The notes under the pieces: model-generated
The model's database searches: none
The model's input: the letters and a program-made list of their open reading frames with translations, nothing else
What the model was told of the DNA's origin: nothing
Part shown: piece by piece, positions 28,498-37,185 of the stretch
Numbering within the stretch: position 1 is the stretch's first letter
Layout of the letters: each line of letters starts with the position of its first letter
IMG/VR virus record: IMGVR_UViG_3300019360_000015
Span: 1 to 51,853 of that record
DNA from: a virus
Direction: 5' to 3' (one strand)
Length of the DNA: 51,853 nt
Position numbers and translations under genes: made by a program

Positions 28498-29823
28498 ATG
28501 AGTAAGTTTAATTTAAATCAACATCAAGAGTCTAAAGATGGGAAATGGGTTTGGCGACATGGTTTAATTTTCAAAACTGGAGAATATCCTGATAAGCAAT
28601 TCTCTCTTTCTGAAAAAGAATTAAAAGCCGCTGTTAATCAATTTAAGCCGGTTCCGATTGATGTTGAACATTTGCGGCAAAGTCCTTTGGACGGCAAATT
28701 AGGCAGTCTTGAGCATATAATGATAGGGAATGATGGCAAATCACTTTATGGAACTGTGAGAGTTCCAAAGTGGTTTCATGAGAATGTTTATAGTAATCAG
28801 CCCATGAAAGTTTCCTGTTCTTGGTCAAGAGAACAGAAAAGATTAAGTAAACTGGCTTTAACTGTAAGTCCAAGAATAAATGATGCTGTCTTAATGAGTC
28901 AATTTTCTAAAAATAGGCTTAATTCTGGCGAAGATGAGAAGAAAGTACTAGGGGACTTTTTTGCTTGGTTTGCTGATAAGTATGACTACACAAAGACCAA
29001 CAAAGGTCAAGGTCAGATGCAGGAATTGCACGATCTGGCCGCTAGATTTGGATCTATTTGTAGCAAGTCAAATAAAAATGAAAAGAGTTATTCATATTTT
29101 GGTTCTCAAGAGGAATCAGATGCAATTCAGAAGATCCATGACCTAGCTGTTAAGGCTGGGGCTGGATGTGATTTTAAGCGGGATTATTCCGCTATGTATT
29201 CGGATACAGGAGATAAAACTATGACTTTAAAAGAGAAGTTTGCGAAGTTCTTTGAGTCTTTAGATAAAGAAGAAGTTGAAATTGATGAAACTCCTGAAAC
29301 TAAAGAACTGGAAGCGCTTCGGAAAAAGGTAGAAAAGCTTGAGGCTGAAAAAGACGCCGGTTTTTCCAAAGCTCCGGAGGATGCGCTCTTTGAAGATACT
29401 GAAACTAAGGATGAAAATCCTGAAGTCAAGAAGCTTCGTGAAAGAGTTGCAGCTTTGGAGTTGGAAAAATTAAACGTTGAGGCGTCAGCATTCGCCACAA
29501 ATGAAGTAAAAAGAACTACAATTTCCCCAGCTATTGAAAAGGATGTTGTACGTTTTTATGTTCAACTCGCTGATGATGACGTGTCAAAGTCTACTGAAGT
29601 TACTTTTACCAATAACGGTAAAGAAACAAAGGGTAGTCGAGTTGATGCTTTCAAAGCAATTTTTTCAACCCTAAAACCAAACAATCTGACTCAGGAGGAG
29701 ATTGTTGATTTAGGCGCTGGTATTCTCAACGGAAGTGATTTCAATCAAATGGATGTTGAGAAAGAAGCTGTGGAACAAGCTACAAAGTTTGCCCAACTTC
29801 GTAACAAAAAGGCTAACGCTTAA
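28498..29823 (+). CDS. Prohead protease fused to scaffold
   Basis: The N-terminal 140 residues resemble Mu gpI-type head proteases: PVPIDVEHLRQSPLDGKLG (His near 56), GKSLYGTVRVPKWF and MKVSCSWS (probable nucleophile Ser near 104), then LALTVSPRIND. The middle has two copies of a helical motif (LHDLAARFGSIC and IHDLAVKAGAGC, about 175 and 210). The rest is acidic coiled coil (ELEALRKKVEKLEAEKDA, VKKLRERVAALELEKL), as expected for a scaffold. Such fusions self-cleave after capsid assembly. Confidence 0.75.
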   Translation: MSKFNLNQHQESKDGKWVWRHGLIFKTGEYPDKQFSLSEKELKAAVNQFKPVPIDVEHLRQSPLDGKLGSLEHIMIGNDGKSLYGTVRVPKWFHENVYSNQPMKVSCSWSREQKRLSKLALTVSPRINDAVLMSQFSKNRLNSGEDEKKVLGDFFAWFADKYDYTKTNKGQGQMQELHDLAARFGSICSKSNKNEKSYSYFGSQEESDAIQKIHDLAVKAGAGCDFKRDYSAMYSDTGDKTMTLKEKFAKFFESLDKEEVEIDETPETKELEALRKKVEKLEAEKDAGFSKAPEDALFEDTETKDENPEVKKLRERVAALELEKLNVEASAFATNEVKRTTISPAIEKDVVRFYVQLADDDVSKSTEVTFTNNGKETKGSRVDAFKAIFSTLKPNNLTQEEIVDLGAGILNGSDFNQMDVEKEAVEQATKFAQLRNKKANA

Positions 29824-29840
29824 TGGAGGTATAAATAATT

Positions 29841-30644
29841 ATGTCAAATTATGGATATAATGTAATAGAGCGGGTTGGAATGGGTATTTCAGTTAGCGCA
29901 GATGGTTGCCCACAGGTTAAAGCTGGAGGTATCACTATTGCTTTCAGTCTAATTACCGCAGTAGCAGCCGATGGTGAAGTTCGCCCAGAAGGTGAGACAG
30001 TTGATACTAACTTCCTATCGAATAATAGTCCAGCCGATGACTATGTTTATGCTGGAGAGAAATTTATTCGGTATGGAACAATAATGTCACGCATTAGTGG
30101 AGGCACTTCAGCGGGAAAATTTGTTCCATATGGAACCACACCTGTTGGAGGCGGGACACTGTTAAAAACACCAGGCGATATGTATGTGCTAAACCGCTCA
30201 GTCCACGATTATAACTATTCAAGCGATCATGACGGACAGGCTATGGACGGCGGTCTATGGTATAGGAATCGAATTCAAGTCAATTATGGCACGGTTCAGA
30301 CTCTAACTATTGATGCTACTGGCGGTACATTTACTCTTGCTTATAAGGGTTCAGCCCCAACATCAGCTATTGCCGAAAACGCGGCAGCAGCAACTGTTCA
30401 GACTGCGCTTGAAGGTTTAACTACAATTGGGACAGGAAATGTTACTGTCACAGGTTCGGCAGGAGGCCCATATACAATCACTTTAAGTGATGCTCTTGGT
30501 GTTCATCAACTGTTGACCCCAGACTTTTCATCATTAACTGGCGGCACTGCGTCAAGCATTGTTGCTGCTGCTGATACTACATCAGGCCCAACATTGACTG
30601 AGTTTCTAGCGGCATTTCCAAATGTTCGTTTTGTAAATGACTAA
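29841..30644 (+). CDS. Capsid decoration-like protein with Ig-like module
   Basis: Residues 1-140 resemble small head decoration or stabilisation proteins (GMGISVSADGCPQVKAG, VRPEGETVDTNF, KFIRYGTIMSRISGG, GKFVPYG). From about 147 to 225 stands a Thr/Gly-rich module (TVQTLTIDATGGTFTLAYKG, AAAATVQTALEGLTTIG, GNVTVTGSAGGPYTITL), found repeatedly in phage virion proteins and thought to be Ig-like surface domains. The gene sits directly before the major capsid gene, as lambda D-like genes do. AUG 29841 has GGAGG upstream. Confidence 0.7.
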   Translation: MSNYGYNVIERVGMGISVSADGCPQVKAGGITIAFSLITAVAADGEVRPEGETVDTNFLSNNSPADDYVYAGEKFIRYGTIMSRISGGTSAGKFVPYGTTPVGGGTLLKTPGDMYVLNRSVHDYNYSSDHDGQAMDGGLWYRNRIQVNYGTVQTLTIDATGGTFTLAYKGSAPTSAIAENAAAATVQTALEGLTTIGTGNVTVTGSAGGPYTITLSDALGVHQLLTPDFSSLTGGTASSIVAAADTTSGPTLTEFLAAFPNVRFVND

Positions 30645-30658
30645 GGAGGATATTAAAT

Positions 30659-31771
30659 ATGTTACTTAAAGGCTGGAGATTTCTAAATAGCGTAAAAATT
30701 AACATGCTAGTCCGCACCTTAGCCGATCAGTTGGAAATGCGTCAAAGACTCATCTTCCTTGAACGTACTGAGATCGTTGATGCGGATGATAGTGATATAA
30801 TCGGTAAATATAAAGGACAGGTTTTTGCCGCAGACATTATTGCTGACGGCCAAGAAGCTGTAACTTATGAATCTGGCAGTTTTGAGTTTGTAAACAACAC
30901 AATTCCGAATCTTAAAATCGGCCATCCCCTGACTCAGGGAGTTATCAATCGTCTACAGAGTTTAAGGCGAACTGCTACTCCTACGGTTGCGGACAATGAT
31001 TTTATTCGGAATTGGGAAAGTCAAACTGCCGAAACTCTAGTGATGGGACTTCGCCATCGGATTAACTCGCTAATTTGTGGTATGCAGCTTGATGGCACTG
31101 GCTATAACCGTCTTGGCATTGACCTAACAAGTGTCACTTGGGGCATGCCTTCGGATCTGAAGGTTACTTCGGCTGTTTCTTGGGACACCCCAGCAACTGC
31201 TACTCCAATTTCAGATATGCAGTTGATCATAACTGAAGTTGGGCCGGATAATTACGGTGAGCAATACAACCGTGTAACAATGGGAGCAAAAGCTTTCCGT
31301 TTTCTGACTCAGACTGCCGAATTCCAAAATAGGATTTCAGGCGAGCTGCGTTACAACTTTGGCACAGGTCAGTTAAATACTAGGGACACTGGAGCTATGC
31401 TCTCACTTCTTTCCAATATTCTTGGGGTAGAAGTTGAAGTTTATGATGGCACTTTTTGGGAAAGAACAAATAACGGCGCAAAAGTCCGTTCAAGAGTTCT
31501 TCCTGCCAACAAAGTAATCTTCTCAAGTAGTGAGGATGATAACAATCGAATGGCAATGGACTTTGCCAACGGTGTGGTTACTGAGAGCATTGTTGGAAGT
31601 GTTCTTGGTCTTAGTGGATTTACAGGCGAGCAATTTGGCCCAGTTTCATATTATACTGGGAACTATAATCTAAATCCGCCTGACTTAGTAGCTTGGGCTG
31701 TAGTACGCGGATTTCCAAGAAAATTGAGGGAAAGCTGTACCGCAGTGTTAACTGTCGGAAGTTTCAGTTAA
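30659..31771 (+). CDS. Major capsid protein
   Basis: The 370-residue product fits a lambda E-like member of the HK97 fold: an N-terminal helix, a region like an E-loop (VFAADIIADGQEAVTYESG), then LKIGHPLTQGVINRLQSL, GLRHRINSLICGM, MGAKAFRFLTQTAEFQN, and late ILGVEVEVYDGTFWE with RVLPANKVIFSSSEDD, typical of capsid P- and A-domains. AAGGAGG lies 10 nt upstream. It follows the decoration gene by 14 nt. An HNH gene is inserted after it. Confidence 0.85.
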   Translation: MLLKGWRFLNSVKINMLVRTLADQLEMRQRLIFLERTEIVDADDSDIIGKYKGQVFAADIIADGQEAVTYESGSFEFVNNTIPNLKIGHPLTQGVINRLQSLRRTATPTVADNDFIRNWESQTAETLVMGLRHRINSLICGMQLDGTGYNRLGIDLTSVTWGMPSDLKVTSAVSWDTPATATPISDMQLIITEVGPDNYGEQYNRVTMGAKAFRFLTQTAEFQNRISGELRYNFGTGQLNTRDTGAMLSLLSNILGVEVEVYDGTFWERTNNGAKVRSRVLPANKVIFSSSEDDNNRMAMDFANGVVTESIVGSVLGLSGFTGEQFGPVSYYTGNYNLNPPDLVAWAVVRGFPRKLRESCTAVLTVGSFS

Positions 31772-31778
31772 ACTCCGC

Positions 31779-31807
31779 TTGACTTTCACAGCAGCTTGAG
31801 TTATAAT
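31779..31807 (+). promoter_or_regulatory. Consensus promoter after the capsid gene
   Basis: -35 TTGACT (31779-31784), 17-bp spacer, perfect -10 TATAAT (31802-31807). It drives the HNH gene at 31873 and possibly the genes after it. Confidence 0.8.
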
Positions 31808-31872
31808 TAATTTAGGATAAGGGGAGTTTAAACCTTCCCTTAGACTTAAAATTAAAAATAAAGGAAGCTGAT

Positions 31873-32580
31873 ATGAAAGAAAATTTAGATAGTTCTTTGA
31901 AAAAATGTAAGAAGTGTGGTGAGTCCAAACCTGTTGATTGTTTTCGACTCTCTCTTAGTAAGAATAAACAGTACTCTTATCCAAGAAATACTTGTAAGGA
32001 TTGTGAAGCTTTAAGGCTTAAACAATACGAACTAGAAAATAAGGAAAAGAGAGCTATGCAGCATAAGCAGTATAGAGAAAGAAATATAGATAAAGTTCTT
32101 GCTAGAGAAAAGGAGTATAGAGAAGCTAACAAAGAAAAGGTTACTAATGCATCTAAAAAGTGGAGGCAAGAAAATCCAGAAAAGGTTAAAGAAAGATGGA
32201 AAGCTGAATATAAGAAGAATAGAGAGTACTATCTTTTAAAAGAAAAGCAAAGATGGATAAACAAGAAGGAGGAACTTCAAGCCAAAAATAAAGCTTGGCG
32301 TGAAGCCAATCCAGAAAAAGTTAAAGAGTACCGTAGAAAGTACAGATTAAATATAAAGGATTCTTTAACTCTTGATTATTGTGAGTTTCTTTTGACAAAG
32401 CCTTGTACTTATTGTGGCGGAAAATCTGAGGTTTTAGATCACATTGTTCCTCTTTCAAAAGGTGGTACACACACTTTCGACAATCTAACTCCTTCTTGTG
32501 AGAAATGCAACAATGAAAAGAAGGCGAAAGATTTAGAAACATTTTTAAAAGTAAAAGAAGTTGAAATAAAGGCCCTGTAA
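31873..32580 (+). CDS. Free-standing HNH homing endonuclease
   Basis: 235 residues. An N-terminal zinc finger (CKKCGE...CKDC, 12-43) is followed by a long basic helical region with repeats of the kind E-A-N-x-E-K-V (EKYREANKEKV, ENPEKVKERW, EANPEKVKEYR), probably DNA-contacting, and a C-terminal HNH nuclease: CTYCGG, LDHIVPLSKGGTHTFDNLTPSC, EKCNNEKKAKD. The gene lies between the capsid and connector genes with its own promoter and GGAAG ribosome site. Such genes spread by cutting phages that lack them. A hairpin (CAAGC / GCTTG, 32587-32613) follows. Confidence 0.85.
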   Translation: MKENLDSSLKKCKKCGESKPVDCFRLSLSKNKQYSYPRNTCKDCEALRLKQYELENKEKRAMQHKQYRERNIDKVLAREKEYREANKEKVTNASKKWRQENPEKVKERWKAEYKKNREYYLLKEKQRWINKKEELQAKNKAWREANPEKVKEYRRKYRLNIKDSLTLDYCEFLLTKPCTYCGGKSEVLDHIVPLSKGGTHTFDNLTPSCEKCNNEKKAKDLETFLKVKEVEIKAL

Positions 32581-32642
32581 AGCCGCAAGCACTATCCTTC
32601 ATGGATCTTGCTTGTTGAACATAGAAAGGAAAAAAGGAAAAG

Positions 32643-32975
32643 ATGATGTTAACTTTGCAAGAAATGAGACAAATAATCTTATCCAATAACGCATCAGTTG
32701 CTTATGGTGGAAAAGTTATTAGTAAATCAAACATTCATGACTTACCATCTGAAGCTGAGTGGGCTTTGGCTGCCGGACAGGATTTAGGGAAGGTAAAGGC
32801 TGATTTGGAGTCCGAGAAATTAAAACTTGAGGCTCAAATAAAGTTAGTAGAGAGCGCTGAAAAAGCGCCGATTAAGCCTGAAACCAAAACCGCTGAAACC
32901 AAAAAAGCGGCAACCAAAGTCAAGTCTATTGAAGAAGAGTTGAAGGAAGTTTTTAGTTCTAAAGACGTTTCTTAA
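32643..32975 (+). CDS. Hypothetical protein after capsid, 110 aa
   Basis: MMLTLQEMRQIILSNNASVAYGG... then a charged, Lys/Glu/Ala-rich C-terminal half (PIKPETKTAETKKAATKVKS) that is probably disordered or coiled. AAAAGGA precedes the ATGATG start. By position it could be a head-completion or capsid-associated protein; the sequence does not show it. Confidence 0.5.
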   Translation: MMLTLQEMRQIILSNNASVAYGGKVISKSNIHDLPSEAEWALAAGQDLGKVKADLESEKLKLEAQIKLVESAEKAPIKPETKTAETKKAATKVKSIEEELKEVFSSKDVS

Positions 32976-32993
32976 TTCCAGAGAGGTGTGGCC

Positions 32994-33518
32994 GTGTTAA
33001 ATTATCAAGTTATAGTTGATGAGCCTGATTATTTATCTCCTGTAACAAAAATGCTGGTTAGAAATCTACTCAAAAGAAACTATCTATATCAGCTAGAGGT
33101 TATAAATTCAGGTGATACGATTGCAGCTAAATTGGATGCGGCAAGTGGAACTCCACAGGGGCAATTTATAAATGCGCTTGTAAAACAAATTCAAAGTTTT
33201 GGCGGCCAATACTCGGTAGAGATTAGAGGGGATGAGGATGCTTTATGGTACTCGATTCCCAAAGAACTGGATGAAATTCTAAATGAGATGTTCTTTGTTC
33301 TTTATGATTTCAAGGCTTATCTTGACCCTTCTCTTGGTTCGGGGAAAGGCGTGGTTCCTTCACAATCGCTCTGGGGAGATTGGGCAGCTACTGGTCAAAG
33401 ATGTGTTTATACCAACAAATGTTTATCTTGTGGATGTCTACCATGTTCAGGTAAGTTATCAACTTGTTCTCAGAAAAAAATGCCACGTCATTGGCTGGAC
33501 GTAGCTGGTTGTAATTAG
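32994..33518 (+). CDS. Probable head or neck protein, 174 aa
   Basis: I favour GTG 32994 (MLNYQVIVDEPDY) because GAGAGG is 7 nt upstream; GTG 32988 is too close. The body is alpha/beta (LVRNLLKRNYLYQLEVINSG, GQYSVEIRGDEDALWYSIP), and the C-terminal 40 residues carry six cysteines in a cluster (CVYTNKCLSCGCLPC), plausibly a metal-binding end. Its place between capsid and connector genes suggests a virion role. It is directly followed by an HNH gene. Confidence 0.5.
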   Translation: MLNYQVIVDEPDYLSPVTKMLVRNLLKRNYLYQLEVINSGDTIAAKLDAASGTPQGQFINALVKQIQSFGGQYSVEIRGDEDALWYSIPKELDEILNEMFFVLYDFKAYLDPSLGSGKGVVPSQSLWGDWAATGQRCVYTNKCLSCGCLPCSGKLSTCSQKKMPRHWLDVAGCN

Positions 33519-33520
33519 TT

Positions 33521-34498
33521 ATGCGATTGGTAGATTTAACAGGTCAAAAATTTGGGAAGCTCTTGGTAAAGTCTTTATGCGATGAAAGACATTGCGGTAA
33601 GGCGAAATTTCTTTGTGAATGTGAGTGTGGAGCACAGGTTGAGGTTCTATCATATGCTTTGGTGAGTGGAAATACTAAAAGTTGTGGATGTAATAGAGCT
33701 AATAATTTAGTTGGTCAAAGATTTTCAAAGCTTTTAGTAATAAATAGAGCTAGTAATAATGGCCCTTATGTTATGTGGAATGTTGTCTGTGATTGTGGAA
33801 ATTCCTTAAAAGTTAGAGCAGACAGTTTAGCTGATCGTAGTACGCAGTCTTGTGGATGTTTACATAAAAGCATTGTAACCGCAAATGTTGTTGGAAAAAG
33901 ATTTGGTAAATTATACGTATTAGAGGCCACTAATGAAAGAAAGAACGGCTCTGTTGTCTACTTAGTAATATGTGATTGTGGAAATATAAAGACGATTTCT
34001 GCGGCTGGACTATTGAGTAGCAGAATTAAAAGTTGTGGATGCTTAATAAAAGATGTTACTATAAAAAGATGTGCTAAACCACTAGGTGAAGCCGCATTTA
34101 ATGCTGTTTATGGCCAGTATAAAAAAAGTGCTAATAAGAGAAGCTTGAAATTTGATTTAACCCGTATAGATGCGAAAAATATGTTTCAATCCAAGTGTTT
34201 TTATTGTGGAGCCGCTCCTTCTAGGATTCGTAAATCTGGAGATAGTACAGGTGAATTTAAGTTCAGTGGTATAGATAGAATAGATAGTTCAAAAGGATAT
34301 ACTTTAGATAATTGTGTCCCATGCTGTAGTGATTGTAATTATGCTAAGCGTATAAATACTGTTGATGAGTTTAAATCTTGGGCAAAGAGGTTATACGATA
34401 ACTTATATTCAAAGGAAGCATCAAAGGAGCCTGGATTTAAAAACAGTCTTGACTATAGAAATTTTGATTGGTTAGCTGAAACAGTAATTTATCTTTAG
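33521..34498 (+). CDS. HNH endonuclease with three zinc repeats
   Basis: 325 residues. The N-terminal half has three repeats with the pattern G-x-x-F-x-K-L ... C-x-C(D)-C-G ... S-C-G-C (DLTGQKFGKLLV, LVGQRFSKLLV, VVGKRFGKLYV, each closing in SCGC), likely zinc-bound DNA-reading modules. The C-terminal half is an HNH nuclease: CFYCGAAP, GIDRIDSSKGYTLDNCVPCC, CNYAKRINTVDEF. Two bases separate it from the preceding stop and no ribosome site is seen, so it may be translated poorly or by coupling. Paralogue of the gene at 36295. Confidence 0.85.
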   Translation: MRLVDLTGQKFGKLLVKSLCDERHCGKAKFLCECECGAQVEVLSYALVSGNTKSCGCNRANNLVGQRFSKLLVINRASNNGPYVMWNVVCDCGNSLKVRADSLADRSTQSCGCLHKSIVTANVVGKRFGKLYVLEATNERKNGSVVYLVICDCGNIKTISAAGLLSSRIKSCGCLIKDVTIKRCAKPLGEAAFNAVYGQYKKSANKRSLKFDLTRIDAKNMFQSKCFYCGAAPSRIRKSGDSTGEFKFSGIDRIDSSKGYTLDNCVPCCSDCNYAKRINTVDEFKSWAKRLYDNLYSKEASKEPGFKNSLDYRNFDWLAETVIYL

Positions 34499-34508
34499 AG
34501 GTAAGACT

Positions 34509-34871
34509 TTGGGACTCAATTTAACACAGGTTTTTGGAGTTGTGAATGATCTGAAAAAGAATTTGTTCTTTGAAACAGATGAACAGGAGTTTAATGAGCT
34601 TGTGTTTAAAAACTTAAACAACGTTATACTTACTTTAAGCTCTGGTTTTTATATAAGTAAAAACAGTACTTCTAAGAGTCCACAAGATAATGAAGAAAGA
34701 AGATGTTCTATAGTTGACCTTCCGGATGATGTTGATATGGATGAGATTGTGAAACTTACTACAAGTATTTCCTATGGGCCTGAGAATTACAAACTAAAAC
34801 GTTATATCAGACCTAGAGGATCTACTTTAAAATATAAGTTGCTGCTTGAGGCGACAGGGCAGGATTCTTAA
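34509..34871 (+). CDS. Probable head-tail connector protein
   Basis: 120 residues starting at TTG 34509, with AGAGG upstream. MGLNLTQVFGVVNDLKKN..., then NEERRCSIVDLPDDVDMDE and GPENYKLKRYIRPRG near the end. No clear family from sequence. Its size and place between the neck protein and an HK97 gp10-like gene suggest a head-closure or connector role. Confidence 0.45.
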   Translation: MGLNLTQVFGVVNDLKKNLFFETDEQEFNELVFKNLNNVILTLSSGFYISKNSTSKSPQDNEERRCSIVDLPDDVDMDEIVKLTTSISYGPENYKLKRYIRPRGSTLKYKLLLEATGQDS

Positions 34872-35347
34872 TGGCTGCGCTTTCAGTAAATATTACTGGT
34901 GATATTCAGGATATTGCTAATCTTGAAAAAGTTACAACGACAAAAACTAATATTTTTGCGTCAAAGTTGGCTGATATTCTTAGAGAGAATGTTAAATCAG
35001 CGATTATTGATACGGATGCGCTTGCAAGTAGAAACATGTTCCGTTCTATAAGTGTTCAAATTATAGAACAGTTCAATCAGTTTATTGAGATTCAAGTTGG
35101 GAGTGATGTTCCATATGCGGAGTTTGCCGAAGAAGGAAGGCCTTCTGGCAAGCAACCACCAGTAGATGTAATTATGAAATGGATGCTTGATAAAGGAATT
35201 GATAGCCCTTATGGCCTTGAATCCGGAGCATATTTGATTGCTAGAAAGATAGGAAGAGAGGGTAGTAAGGGAAAGCATCCATTTGCAATTGCTCTTGAAA
35301 GAACTGAGCGTCAAATATCTTCAATTGCTGAGAGAGTTTTCTCATAG
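34871..35347 (+). CDS. HK97 gp10-like tail-completion protein
   Basis: 158 residues that overlap the previous stop as TAATG. The diagnostic segment is DVPYAEFAEEGRPSGKQPPV (about 77-96), followed by VIMKWMLDKGI, YLIARKIGREG and KHPFAIALERTE. 'Y-A-x-F-x-E-x-G-x-P' with a helical C-terminus is typical of gp10/neck proteins that join head and tail tube. Position fits. Confidence 0.75.
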   Translation: MAALSVNITGDIQDIANLEKVTTTKTNIFASKLADILRENVKSAIIDTDALASRNMFRSISVQIIEQFNQFIEIQVGSDVPYAEFAEEGRPSGKQPPVDVIMKWMLDKGIDSPYGLESGAYLIARKIGREGSKGKHPFAIALERTERQISSIAERVFS

Positions 35348-35358
35348 GATATTAAATA

Positions 35359-35907
35359 ATGACTCCATCAGATTCACAGGTTAGAGTTAATATCAAGTCG
35401 GTTATAGATACTGCCTTGAACACTCTTTATGTTGGGAATACCAGTCCTAGAGTATGGTCAAGATGGATACTATCACTTAATTTAGGTGAAAATGCCGCTG
35501 CTCTTAGGGCATTATCAGGAAACAGCAAAGGTAAAATTCATGGTTGGATGATAGGGACAGGATCGGTATTAAGGCAGAGACCGGATATTGGAGATGGTTT
35601 CAATACTCAAAGTATTCAGAAAAGAGGCCCAACGAGAAGGGATGTTATAAAAGGATATAGAGTATGGGCTTTTATGCAGTATCGTGAAGGTGATGAGTCT
35701 ATAAACTCTGAGAATGATTTTCTTGCCGAACTTGAGTACATTCAAGATGCAATAGATAAAGCGCCTACCTTAAATTTTACAGATATTGAGGTTAGGGGAC
35801 ATAAATCATTAATTTTCCCAACAATAGATGTCTATCCATTTGGGGATACTAGAATTCATCTTGCCCAAGGAGTATTGGAAGTTGTTTTCCATAGACATCT
35901 TATATAG
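35359..35907 (+). CDS. Probable tail terminator protein
   Basis: 182 residues: MTPSDSQVRVNIKSVIDTAL at the start, a helical and strand-rich middle (RRDVIKGYRVWAFMQYREGD) and a C-terminal pair of strands (HKSLIFPTIDVYPFGDTRIH, GVLEVVFHRHL). A short alpha/beta protein at this place, after gp10 and before the tail tube, usually caps the tail (lambda gpU type). The assignment rests mainly on order and the strand pattern. GGA precedes the ATG. Confidence 0.5.
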   Translation: MTPSDSQVRVNIKSVIDTALNTLYVGNTSPRVWSRWILSLNLGENAAALRALSGNSKGKIHGWMIGTGSVLRQRPDIGDGFNTQSIQKRGPTRRDVIKGYRVWAFMQYREGDESINSENDFLAELEYIQDAIDKAPTLNFTDIEVRGHKSLIFPTIDVYPFGDTRIHLAQGVLEVVFHRHLI

Positions 35908-35921
35908 TTAGAAAGGATTTT

Positions 35922-36116
35922 ATGACAGAAAAAGAAAAATCGAAGCCTATTATTGAAGTAGCACAGATGGTTCCACGGTTAATTGAAATTACTCTTGCAA
36001 AGGATATTACAGATGCGGGTGTCCTAAGAAAAGCAGGAGAGAAGATTTCTGTGACTCAACCCGTTTTTGATTTCTTGGTTCAGAATGGGTGTGTTGACAT
36101 TAAGATTAGAAGTTGA
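35922..36116 (+). CDS. Hypothetical protein, 64 aa
   Basis: MTEKEKSKPIIEVAQMVPRLIEITLAK... with KISVTQPVFDFLVQNGCVDIKIRS at the end. AAAGGA lies upstream. A short SH3-like or strand-rich protein of unknown role between tail terminator and tail tube. The 178 nt that follow hold no gene; TAGGCTTAT occurs twice there (near 36152 and 36168). Confidence 0.5.
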   Translation: MTEKEKSKPIIEVAQMVPRLIEITLAKDITDAGVLRKAGEKISVTQPVFDFLVQNGCVDIKIRS

Positions 36117-36294
36117 AATTTTATTTAATTTGTGTTAATATATCTCTGTAGGCTTATTAGATTCTTAGGCTTATAGGTATTTGTTAGAGTTGTATTTCAT
36201 TGGAGAGTCTATAGTAATTTCAATTAATTTGTTATCATGGATGATTTAATTAGAAATTATAGGTTTTTAATAGTATTATTGAAAAGAAAAGTTT

Positions 36295-37161
36295 ATGAGG
36301 AAGAGTGCTTTTAAAGATTTAACAGGGATGACTTTTGGAAGATTAACTGTTATTGGACTAGATTCTTTGGAAAATTGTGGGATACGTAGATGGAAATGTC
36401 AATGTTCTTGTGGGAAAACGCTGGTTGTAGCTGGTACTTCATTAACTAGAAAACGTTCAACAAAGAGTTGTGGTTGTATCTCTAAAGAAGTGCGTATAAT
36501 AAAGGGGCGGATAGTTGATCTTACTAATAGAAAGTTTGAAAGGTTAACTGTTATTTCAAGAGCATCAAAGACAAGTTATGGTTCAGCTACATGGAACTGT
36601 ATTTGTAAGTGCGGTAATAAATGTGTGGTAGCAAGTACTCATTTAATTAATGGTAATACATCTTCTTGCGGTTGCTTACATAAAGAGAAAGCAGCTAAGC
36701 ATGCTATTTTTAATAATAAGCAATTGGCTGGTCGAAACTTTAAGGTGGATAAACAAGTAGATACTACTGTTTTAGATTATGTAACTAAATCTACTTTAAG
36801 TAATATATACAATAGATACAAAAGAGATGCTTTAAGAAGCAATAGAGTCTTTTCTTTATCAAAAGATTATGTCTTAAAACTTGTTACATCAAATTGTTTT
36901 TATTGTGGGAAAATACCATACAATATCTCAAGTAGAGATCATAAAGGAAATAGATGTTATTATACTGGAATTGATAGACTTGATTCTAATGAAGGGTATT
37001 TGCAAAGTAACGTAGTTCCATGTTGCTCACGGTGCAATTATTCAAAGAATAATGCTAGTTTAAATGAATTTGAAGTAATGGTTATTGATATTTATAACAA
37101 CCTAGATTTGGGTGCAACTAAAAATAGTGAAAAATATATTTTGAGTGCTCTAAGTCTATAA
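36295..37161 (+). CDS. HNH endonuclease adjacent to the group I intron
   Basis: 288 residues, two zinc repeats (DLTGMTFGRLTVIG...KSCGC and DLTNRKFERLTVIS...SSCGC) followed by an HNH domain: CFYCGKIP, GIDRLDSNEGYLQSNVVPCC, CNYSKNNASLNEF. It is similar over its length to the gene at 33521. It ends 25 nt before the split tail tube gene, whose intron carries no ORF. That neighbourhood fits an endonuclease that cuts intron-less tail tube genes and so moves the intron together with itself. AAAGAAAAG is a weak ribosome site. Confidence 0.85.
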   Translation: MRKSAFKDLTGMTFGRLTVIGLDSLENCGIRRWKCQCSCGKTLVVAGTSLTRKRSTKSCGCISKEVRIIKGRIVDLTNRKFERLTVISRASKTSYGSATWNCICKCGNKCVVASTHLINGNTSSCGCLHKEKAAKHAIFNNKQLAGRNFKVDKQVDTTVLDYVTKSTLSNIYNRYKRDALRSNRVFSLSKDYVLKLVTSNCFYCGKIPYNISSRDHKGNRCYYTGIDRLDSNEGYLQSNVVPCCSRCNYSKNNASLNEFEVMVIDIYNNLDLGATKNSEKYILSALSL

Positions 37162-37185
37162 ATTATTGGTTTTGGAGGTTTTACG

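Noticed and set aside
33519-34508. A second intron carrying the HNH gene
   Set aside because: No P7/P9-like sequence or split reading frame was found around the HNH gene at 33521; it looks free-standing.
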